From: an uncultured Opitutia bacterium
Lineage (GTDB): Bacteria > Verrucomicrobiota > Verrucomicrobiia > Opitutales > Opitutaceae
DNA: 30,285 nt
Assembly (NCBI GenBank): GCA_937952235.1
Contig: CALFZM010000187.1
Location: 1-30,285 of the forward strand
Reading direction: 5' to 3'
The notes below the pieces were generated by a model, which was given only the letters and a program-made list of their open reading frames with translations, ran no database searches and was not told the origin of the DNA. Positions 1-6,603 of the stretch are shown here, piece after piece (within the stretch, counting starts at the first letter, position 1; the number at the start of each line of letters is the position of its first letter). A program made the translations under genes and the position numbers.

Positions 1-575
1 GGCGGCTCATCGGGCACCGGCGGCAGCGGATCGCGGAACGGCACGTTGAGATGCACGGGACCGCCGGCCGTCGACCTCGTCCGCCACACCGCCTGCGCGA
101 CGGTCTGCCGCAGGTACCGAAATCGTGGCTCGTCCAGTTCGGGCAGGGCGAGTTCGTGCTGGAAGGCGACGTAGCCTCCGAACAGCTTCTGCTGGTCGAT
201 GGTCTGTCCCGAGGCGCAGGCCCGCAGCTCCGGCGGACGATCCGCGGTCAGCACCAGCAGCGGCACCGCGCTCTCGGCGGCCTCGATCACGGCCGGGAAG
301 TAGTTTGCCGCCGCCGTCCCGCTGGTGCAGACCAGCGCGACCGTCTCCCGCCGCTGCTTGGCCAGGCCCAGGGCGAAGAATGCCGCGGACCGCTCGTCGA
401 GCACCGGCACCGCCTCGAGCCCGGCATGCGCGGCTCCGGCCATCACGAGCGGCGTCGACCGCGAGCCCGGCGAGACCACCATCTGCCGCACCCCGCAGCG
501 CACCAGCGTCTCGACCAGCACGGCGGCCCAGAGCGCGTTCACGTTGGCCGGATCGAGGGCGAGGTCGGGGGACAT
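1..575 (-). CDS. menD: MenD, SEPHCHC synthase (partial, C-terminus outside window)
   Basis: This is the N-terminal 191 residues of a thiamine-diphosphate enzyme. MenD joins isochorismate and 2-oxoglutarate to give SEPHCHC in menaquinone synthesis in the cytoplasm. The translation starts MSPDLALDPANVNALW. It shows the family signatures SPGSRSTPL near residue 35, LDERSAAFFALGLAK near 60 (its Glu should be the cofactor-activating one), TSGTAAANYFPAVIEA near 85 and LTADRPPELR near 110, then GGPVHLNVPFRDPL near the cut. The frame is open to the window edge. The ATG at 575 is the only good in-frame start after the menF stop, 75 bp upstream, although only a weak GGAG precedes it. It is the third gene of the metG-menF-menD run. 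The identity is very secure. Confidence 0.96.
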   Translation of the reverse strand, partial: MSPDLALDPANVNALWAAVLVETLVRCGVRQMVVSPGSRSTPLVMAGAAHAGLEAVPVLDERSAAFFALGLAKQRRETVALVCTSGTAAANYFPAVIEAAESAVPLLVLTADRPPELRACASGQTIDQQKLFGGYVAFQHELALPELDEPRFRYLRQTVAQAVWRTRSTAGGPVHLNVPFRDPLPPVPDEP

Positions 576-650
576 GGGCGGGAGACGGGCTCCACCACAG
601 CGGGCGGCGGGGGAAATTTCAACGCGGGAGCACGGTTCCGCTGCCCGCAC

Positions 651-2120
651 TCACGCCTGCAGCGCCGCCAGGATCGCGTTGAACTTCAGCTCGGTCTCGG
701 CGAACTCCTTGTCCGGAGTCGAACCGGCAACGATGCCGGCCCCGGCGTACAACCGCGCGCGGGCGCCGTCCACCAGCGCGGAGCGGATGCCGACAAAAAA
801 CTCCCCGCCGCCGCGGCTGTTCACCCAGCCGAGGGCACCGGCGTAAAGGCCGCGGGAGAAGCCCTCCAGCTCGCGGATGCGCGCGAGGGCCGCCTCCCGC
901 GGCGCGCCGCCGACGGCGGGCGTCGGATGCATCGCCGCCACGAGGTCGAGCAAGGGCACGCCGGCCGGCAGCGTCGCCCGCACCGGAGTGTCGAGATGCT
1001 GGACGTTCGCCAGCCTCCGGACCTGCGGCTGCGCGGGATACTCGGGCTTGAGGCCCAGCGGCAGAAGCCGGGCCACGATGTCATCCAGCACCTGACGCTG
1101 CTCGCGCAGGTCCTTTTCGCTGCGCAGCAGCGCGCCGGCGAGCGCCGCATCCTCGCTGGCTCCGGCGCCCCGGCGGATCGAGCCGGCCAGCGCCTCGGTC
1201 TCGAGCAGGCCCTGGCTGACCCGGACCAGGCGTTCCGGGCTCGCCCCGATGAAGCTCGGGCCGCGCCCGCGGGTGAACGAGAAGGCATAGCAGTCCGGAA
1301 ACCGCTGCCGCAGGCCGTTCAGCATGCGGAGCGGATGCAGGGGGCGGTCGGCGGTGAGGTCCCGCGCGCGCGCCAGCACGATCTTGGTGAAATCCCCGGC
1401 CGCGATCCGCGTCACCGCCCGTTCCACCACGGCGCGATAGTCCCCGGCCTCGCGGTGCGTCCACCCGGCCGCAGTTTCTCCCGCGCCGCGGGGCGGGGCC
1501 GGCGCCGCCTGCCCGGCCGCGCCATTCCCCGGCGGGACCGGGTCTCCGGAGTCCGGATACTCGAAGCGCGTGAACTTCTGGTGGGCGCGCCAGACGCGCT
1601 GCGCGAGCCGGCCGAGGTCGGCATCGGGCGCGACGACGAGGTTGGCGACCGCCGTCGTGGTCTGCCCGGCAAGCGCGACCTGCCAGCGCGGCACGAAGGC
1701 ATACGCGGCCGGAAACGGTTCATCCGGGCCGCTCTCGGATTCGAACGTGAAGCCGGCGAAGAAATGCGGCCCGCCGAAGGGCGCCGCGACATCGCCCACC
1801 GCGATGCTGTGCGCGAGCGTCTCGTCCACCCACGCCTGGATCTCGGCGAACCGCCGCGAGCCCTGCGCCAGCCGCTCGAGCGCCACCTCGGCACCCGCCA
1901 CGGCGGTCGCCGCCGCGGGCCGTTCCGCATAGAAGTGCGGCTCGTGCGGCTCGAAGATCGACTCCAGCACGGCCAGGGGATCGAGCGCGTCGACCGCCAG
2001 CGAGATGCTGACGAGCTTGGCGTGTCCGTCGCGGACGGCGGCGTCGCGGCACTGCCGGAGAAACGCCATGAGCGCCTCCGGCGAGGCATTCTCGGCGGGA
2101 TGGAGCGGCAGGATCGTCAC
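651..2120 (-). CDS. menF: MenF, isochorismate synthase
   Basis: About 489 residues of the chorismate-utilising family. It should convert chorismate to isochorismate with Mg2+, the entry step of menaquinone synthesis, and the menD gene just downstream supports this over a siderophore or anthranilate role. The N-terminal half is divergent, as is usual. The catalytic half carries KIVLARARDL (246-255), FIGASPERLVR (290-300), TEALAGSIRRG (308-318), SEKDLREQ (334-341), HLDTP (375-379), MHPTPAVGG (397-405), FSRGLYAGALGW (421-432) and YAGAGIVAGSTPDKE (458-472), which are the substrate- and metal-binding blocks. The frame stays open back into metG. I chose the GTG at 2120 because it lies after the metG stop and begins where family similarity begins (MTILPLHPAE). 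No ATG is available before residue 18, so the start is less certain than the function. Confidence 0.93.
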   Translation of the reverse strand: MTILPLHPAENASPEALMAFLRQCRDAAVRDGHAKLVSISLAVDALDPLAVLESIFEPHEPHFYAERPAAATAVAGAEVALERLAQGSRRFAEIQAWVDETLAHSIAVGDVAAPFGGPHFFAGFTFESESGPDEPFPAAYAFVPRWQVALAGQTTTAVANLVVAPDADLGRLAQRVWRAHQKFTRFEYPDSGDPVPPGNGAAGQAAPAPPRGAGETAAGWTHREAGDYRAVVERAVTRIAAGDFTKIVLARARDLTADRPLHPLRMLNGLRQRFPDCYAFSFTRGRGPSFIGASPERLVRVSQGLLETEALAGSIRRGAGASEDAALAGALLRSEKDLREQRQVLDDIVARLLPLGLKPEYPAQPQVRRLANVQHLDTPVRATLPAGVPLLDLVAAMHPTPAVGGAPREAALARIRELEGFSRGLYAGALGWVNSRGGGEFFVGIRSALVDGARARLYAGAGIVAGSTPDKEFAETELKFNAILAALQA

Positions 2121-2200
2121 GACGCAGCGCGGAGAATCTTCCGAGCAGGCCGGGAAGCCGGACCGCGAGTCCGTTCCTCCCGCCTTCCCGGACGGGCGAC

Positions 2201-3730
2201 TCAGCCCTGGGCCGGTTTCTCCGGCCGCGGAAACAACACCAGGCTGGGCGCGACCTTGGCGCCGTCGAGACGGCGCCCCCAGTCGAGCTCGTCGCGCCAC
2301 CCGGCGCCCGGCGTGTACCCGAGCACGGCGTTGATCCGGGCCGTCGTCGCCGGCGTGACGTGGTTCATCGCGGCCACCGCGAGCCGCAGCGCCTCCGCCA
2401 TCGTGGCGAGCGACGTGCGCAGCAGCGCCTGGTCCTTCGGCTCGGCCGACTTGCCGAGCTTCCACGGCGCGCGCTTCTCGATGTAGGCGTTGGTGGCCGT
2501 GATGAAGGCCATGCCGCGCTCGAGCGCGGTGTGGAACTGGAAATTCTCGCTCAATGGCACGATCTCGTCGCGCGTCTTCTGCCACAGCTCGTGCAGGTCA
2601 CGCTCCGGTTCCTCGACGACCTCGGCGGCCGGCAGCACGCCGCCGGCGAAACGCGTCGTCATGTTGAGCGTGCGGTTGACAAGATTGCCGAGATTGTTCG
2701 CGAGCTCGCTGTTGTAGCGGACGAGGAACTGCTCGACGGTGAATTCGCTGTCCTGGCCGACGTTCATCTCGCGGATCAGGAAATAGCGGAACGCGTCGAC
2801 GCCGAACTGATCGACGAGCGAGAGCGGGTTCACGGCGGCGCCGGTGCTCTTCGACATCTTCGCGCCGCTCTGCAGCCACCAGCCATGGACGAGCAGCGCC
2901 TTCGGCGGCGGAAGGCCGGATGCGTGCAGCATGATCGGCCAGTATACCGCGTGCGGCGGAACGAGGATGTCCTTGCCGATCACGTTGAAGTCCGCCGGCC
3001 AGAGCCCCTTGTCCGCCACGGCCGAGTAGTAGTTCAGCAGCGCGTCAAACCAGACATACGTCACATAGTTCTCGTCGAACGGCAGCGGGATGCCCCACTC
3101 CAGCCGCTCCTTGGGCCGCGAGATCGAGAGGTCGTTGAGCGGCTCCTTCAGGAACTCGAGCACCTGCTTGTGCCGAAAGCGGGGAAAGATGAAGTCCTCG
3201 TGCCGGTTGAGGTAGTCGACGAGCCAGTCCTGGTACTTGCGCAGGCGGAAGAAGTAGTTCCGCTCCACGATCTCGGACACCTCGCCGTAGATCTCCGGCC
3301 AGGAACCGTCGGGCAGCCGGTCCTTCTCCTGCAGGAACTGCTCCTGCCGCGTGCTGTAGAAGCCGCGGTACTCGCCCAGGTAGATGTCACCCTGATCGTA
3401 AAGCCGCTGCAGGATTTCGCGCACGACCCGCTTGTGCCGCGGCTCGGTCGTGCGGATGAAGTCGTCGTACGAGACCTCGAGCCGGTCGTACAGCGCGCGG
3501 AACTCCTTTGCCGTGGCGTCGACGAACTCCTGCGGCGGCACGCCCTGCTTTCGCGCGCTGGCCTGCACCTTCTGGCCGTGTTCGTCGGTCCCGGTCAGGA
3601 AGTGCACCTGGTCGCCCATCTGCCGCCGGAACCGGGCAATGACGTCCGTCAGCACCTTTTCGTACGCGTGGCCGAGGTGCGGCGAACCGTTCACATAGTC
3701 GATGGCGGTCGTGATGTAGAAGGACTTCAT
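2201..3730 (-). CDS. metG: Methionyl-tRNA synthetase, short form
   Basis: A class I aminoacyl-tRNA synthetase of 509 residues that charges tRNA-Met. The start MKSFYITTAIDYVNGSPHLGH places the HIGH-type motif HLGH at 18-21. TGTDEHGQKVQ follows at 47-56, and the KMSKS loop is at 291-295. The C-terminal helical anticodon-binding region is present, but the protein ends there without the EMAP/Trbp111-like tRNA-binding domain of longer forms. In the connective peptide, where many MetRS carry zinc cysteines, the segment YRGFYSTRQEQFLQEKDRL (121-139) has no cysteine, so this looks like the zinc-free type also seen in mitochondrial enzymes. The frame is open further upstream, but the ATG at 3730 gives the canonical N-terminus. 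It is the first gene of the metG-menF-menD run. Confidence 0.96.
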   Translation of the reverse strand: MKSFYITTAIDYVNGSPHLGHAYEKVLTDVIARFRRQMGDQVHFLTGTDEHGQKVQASARKQGVPPQEFVDATAKEFRALYDRLEVSYDDFIRTTEPRHKRVVREILQRLYDQGDIYLGEYRGFYSTRQEQFLQEKDRLPDGSWPEIYGEVSEIVERNYFFRLRKYQDWLVDYLNRHEDFIFPRFRHKQVLEFLKEPLNDLSISRPKERLEWGIPLPFDENYVTYVWFDALLNYYSAVADKGLWPADFNVIGKDILVPPHAVYWPIMLHASGLPPPKALLVHGWWLQSGAKMSKSTGAAVNPLSLVDQFGVDAFRYFLIREMNVGQDSEFTVEQFLVRYNSELANNLGNLVNRTLNMTTRFAGGVLPAAEVVEEPERDLHELWQKTRDEIVPLSENFQFHTALERGMAFITATNAYIEKRAPWKLGKSAEPKDQALLRTSLATMAEALRLAVAAMNHVTPATTARINAVLGYTPGAGWRDELDWGRRLDGAKVAPSLVLFPRPEKPAQG

Positions 3731-3743
3731 GCCGGGTCGGACA

Positions 3744-3771
3744 GGAATACGCACGCCGGCACGAATGTCGA
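3744..3771 (-). promoter_or_regulatory. Possible metG promoter
   Basis: Reading the minus strand, TCGACA (3771-3766) and TATTCC (3749-3744) are separated by 16 bp and would leave a leader of about 14 nt before the metG ATG. The -35 box is close to consensus and the -10 box is poor. This is a weak pattern match in an 88-bp divergent gap; the heparinase-like gene must also be driven from here. Confidence 0.22.
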
Positions 3772-3818
3772 AAGTTTTGACGCAGCCGAGCGCCGCCGGC
3801 ACGCTGGCCGCCTTCGGC

Positions 3819-6401
3819 ATGACGCCCCTGCTCCGCCGCTCAAGGGCGATACCGCGATCCCGCCAGGCCGGTCGCGCTTGCGGCTGGCGCGCCGTGTTCC
3901 TGCTGGCCGGTCTCGCCGCAGCCACGGCGGCGGCCACCGCGGACGAAGCGCTGTTCTCGCCTGAGCCCTGGCCGCGCTACCGTGACGAGGTCCGGCATCC
4001 CAGCGGCGCGATTCAGCCGGCCGATGTGAGGCGAGCCCGCGCCAATCTCGGCCGGCACGCCTGGGCACGGAGCCAGGCCGCAGCGGTCGAGCGTTCCGCC
4101 CGGGCGGCGCTGGCCCGGCTTTCGCCCGCTCTCATCGAACAGATGATCCCGGCGACCACGCCCGGGGACCCGAAGTTCACGCCCTGTCCGGCGTGCCGGG
4201 AGCAGGGCAGGCCGGTGCATCCGCACGGCCAGTGGAGCTGGAGCCCGGAGCGACCCGAACAACTGGTCTGCGACGTGTGTCGCACGGTGTTCCCGCACGA
4301 ACGCCATCCCGAATCGATCGCGGTGCAGACCCAGTGGGGCCGCCCGCAGACGTTCACTTTCCACGGCGGCGAGCCGTTCGTCATCTTCAGCTACAAGACC
4401 GGCCGCCCGAGCTTCTCGGCCAACGTCCGCGCGCGTCAGGTTGCCCACATGGCGGGACTCGCGCGCACCCTGGCGGAGGCGTATCTGCTGACCGGAGACG
4501 TCGCCTTCGCCGAGGCGGTCCGTCCGATCCTGCTGCGCTTCGCCGCCTGTTATCCCCACTGGCTCGTGCACACCGGATACGGCGAGTACGCCGACCTGCC
4601 GCCGCGGGTCGCGGCCCGGCACATCCTGCAGCTCCCCGCTCCGGAGGTCTGCGCCCCGCCCAACCAGCCGGACCGCCGGCTGCACACGGGGTTCTGGACG
4701 GCCGGCCGTGCCACCGGCGGCGGACAGGAATCGGGCTTCGTGCGCCGCGTCGTCGAGGCCTACGACTTCACCTGCACCGCCCGGACCGCGGCGGGGGCGC
4801 CGGTTTATTCGTCCGCGGAACGCGACACGATCGAGCGCGACCTGCTGCTCGAGAGCACGCTCCTGCTCGTCGCCGACCCGCAGATCAACAACAAGTCGGT
4901 GGGCAACCGCACCGCGGCCGCGCTCGTCGGCCTTGCGGTCGGCCACCCGGGGCTGGTCCGGTTCGGCTGGGAGGGTTTCCAGCGGACGGTCGACGGATGG
5001 TTTCTGCCCGACGGCACCACTTCCGAATCACCCGCCTACGCGCTGATGACGCTGAACAACGTCTGGGACCTGGCGCAGGCCCTGCGCGGCTACTCCGACC
5101 CGGCGGGATATCGCGATGCCGCCGGCACGCGCATCGACCGGCTCGATCCGTATCGCGGCACCGCGTATGAGCGGGTGTGGTCCGCGATGTTCCACGGCCT
5201 CCGCGGCGACCTGCGTTACCCGGCGTTCGCCGACTCCTACGCGCACTCGGCGATCAGCCCCCACTTCGCCGAACTGATGGCCGCCAGCTATCCCGAAAAG
5301 CCCGAATATCTCGCCCTGTTGCGCGAGACGTGCGGGCCGGACCTCACCCGGGGGATCGCCCCGCACGCCCTGTATTATCGCGACCCCGACTTGGCGGAGA
5401 AGCCAGCCCCCACTCTCGCGTTTCCCGACTGGGTGGCCCCCGACCTCCGCCTCGGACATCTTCGCACCGGTGCGGACGGCCGCGAGAGCCTGCTCCTGCT
5501 GAGCGCCAGCCACTGGGGCGGGCACCACCATCTGGACAGCCTTAATCTCACGTATTGGAAGAATGGAGTCGAGGTGCTCTCCGACCTCGGCTACCTCTGG
5601 GACCACCCGAAAAAGTCGCAAACGTCCCGCACCCTCGCCCACAACACGGTGCTGATCGACGGAAGGGACCAGGTCACGCGTGAGCGCGGCGGCGAGGTCG
5701 AGTTCTTCCGCGCCTCGGAGCACGTCAAGGTGATGCAGGCCTCCTCCCGGGCGTATCCCGCCGCGAGGCTCTACCGCCGGACCGCGGCGATCATCGAGCA
5801 CGGCCAGGGTCGCAACTATGTCGTCGATTTCTTTGCCGTCGAAGGAGGCGGCACGCAGGACTTCGTTTATCACGCATCGGCCCCGGAAGCGCGGGTCGTC
5901 GGCGGCCGGCTCGTTGAACGGAAAGTCGAACTTCGGTATGACTTCAGCGCCGTCCGCGAGGTCGAGGCCACCGGCGTATGGCGGGCCGAGTGGCAGGGAG
6001 GCAATGGGGTGACCTGCGTCGCCTGGAACATTCCGCAGGCGGGCGAGCGCGCGTTCCTCGCCGACGGCTGGGGCCAGCGGGATTGGAGAAACTCCGACCT
6101 CGGCGCCACCCTGCCCTACGTGGTCCGCCGCACCGAGGGCGCGGGTCCGCGGCGCTTCGTTTCCGTGTTCGAAGCGCACGCCGGGCGCGCGGCCTTCGTC
6201 CGCCGCGTCGGGCTCGACGAAGCCGCCGGCGCGGTCGTGATCGAGACGGCGACCGGCACGGACTACGTGACCCTGCCGGGCGACGACGTGACCTTGCGCC
6301 CACCCGGGCTCGCTTCGCCCGCGTTGCGGGGGCGGTTCGCGGTCGCATCCGTGCAGGACGGCCGCGTGCGGTGGAGCTGGGTCGAACCGGCGATCCGATA
6401 G
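3819..6401 (+). CDS. Secreted heparinase II/III-family protein (polysaccharide lyase-like)
   Basis: An exported protein of about 860 residues. An arginine-rich start and the hydrophobic run AVFLLAGLAAATAAATA (25-41) form a signal peptide. Two CxxC pairs follow, CPAC at 123-126 and CDVC at 151-154, which look like a zinc knuckle. An alpha-helical toroid region comes next, with INNKSVGNRTAAALVGLAVG (356-375) and FLPDGTTSESPAYALM (395-410). The heparinase II/III beta-sheet domain has HWGGHHHLDSLNLTYW (565-580), DLGYLWDHPKKSQT and LAHNTVLIDGRDQ. Such enzymes cleave uronic-acid polysaccharides by beta-elimination, but the substrate cannot be read here. The ATG at 3819 is chosen because it puts the signal peptide near the N-terminus; upstream codons are open and there is no clear ribosome site. 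It converges on the TonB receptor gene, which fits joint use of a glycan. Confidence 0.88.
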   Translation: MTPLLRRSRAIPRSRQAGRACGWRAVFLLAGLAAATAAATADEALFSPEPWPRYRDEVRHPSGAIQPADVRRARANLGRHAWARSQAAAVERSARAALARLSPALIEQMIPATTPGDPKFTPCPACREQGRPVHPHGQWSWSPERPEQLVCDVCRTVFPHERHPESIAVQTQWGRPQTFTFHGGEPFVIFSYKTGRPSFSANVRARQVAHMAGLARTLAEAYLLTGDVAFAEAVRPILLRFAACYPHWLVHTGYGEYADLPPRVAARHILQLPAPEVCAPPNQPDRRLHTGFWTAGRATGGGQESGFVRRVVEAYDFTCTARTAAGAPVYSSAERDTIERDLLLESTLLLVADPQINNKSVGNRTAAALVGLAVGHPGLVRFGWEGFQRTVDGWFLPDGTTSESPAYALMTLNNVWDLAQALRGYSDPAGYRDAAGTRIDRLDPYRGTAYERVWSAMFHGLRGDLRYPAFADSYAHSAISPHFAELMAASYPEKPEYLALLRETCGPDLTRGIAPHALYYRDPDLAEKPAPTLAFPDWVAPDLRLGHLRTGADGRESLLLLSASHWGGHHHLDSLNLTYWKNGVEVLSDLGYLWDHPKKSQTSRTLAHNTVLIDGRDQVTRERGGEVEFFRASEHVKVMQASSRAYPAARLYRRTAAIIEHGQGRNYVVDFFAVEGGGTQDFVYHASAPEARVVGGRLVERKVELRYDFSAVREVEATGVWRAEWQGGNGVTCVAWNIPQAGERAFLADGWGQRDWRNSDLGATLPYVVRRTEGAGPRRFVSVFEAHAGRAAFVRRVGLDEAAGAVVIETATGTDYVTLPGDDVTLRPPGLASPALRGRFAVASVQDGRVRWSWVEPAIR

Positions 6402-6603
6402 AACCGCGCCAGCGCTCCCCCCCCCGCGGTGTTCGCGCGCGGCTGCGACCAGCGAGCGCAGCCAGGCGAGTCTCCCGCCTCCGGCGTGTCCGGCAGCCGA
6501 TTCCCCGGAGGGCGCTGCTCCGTCAGCGCCGCGGGTCCGACGGGCCGCAGCCCGCCGAAGACGACGATGCCGCTTCGAAACTGCGGTGGCCGTGGCGGCG
6601 CGA
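6402..6603. other. Convergent intergenic region with several hairpins
   Basis: These 202 bp lie between the stop codons of the heparinase-like gene and the TonB receptor gene. I see no gene in them. They hold at least two perfect 7-bp stems: GGCTGCG/CGCAGCC at 6441-6447 and 6457-6463, and GGCGCTG/CAGCGCC at 6511-6517 and 6524-6530. A 5-bp stem CGGGC/GCCCG follows at about 6549-6562. There are no T-tracts, so intrinsic termination is unproven, but the place suits transcription ends from both sides. Confidence 0.5.
6507..6530 (+). repeat. GGAG-headed hairpin (REP-like unit candidate)
   Basis: GGAG (6507-6510) runs straight into a perfect 7-bp stem, GGCGCTG (6511-6517) and CAGCGCC (6524-6530), with the 6-nt loop CTCCGT. 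A GGAG or GTAG head before a palindrome is a known layout of REP elements mobilised by RAYT transposases. The same head is seen at two other gaps in this window. It could equally be an ordinary terminator hairpin. Confidence 0.35.

Noticed and set aside
51..2486. An 811-codon open frame on the plus strand opposite menF and menD
   Set aside because: It is Arg/Gly/Ala-rich low-complexity translation typical of the antisense of GC-rich genes, with no domain, and the opposite strand encodes clear MenF and MenD.
3777..3782. TTGACG as a -35 box for the heparinase-like gene
   Set aside because: No acceptable -10 box lies 15-19 bp downstream.
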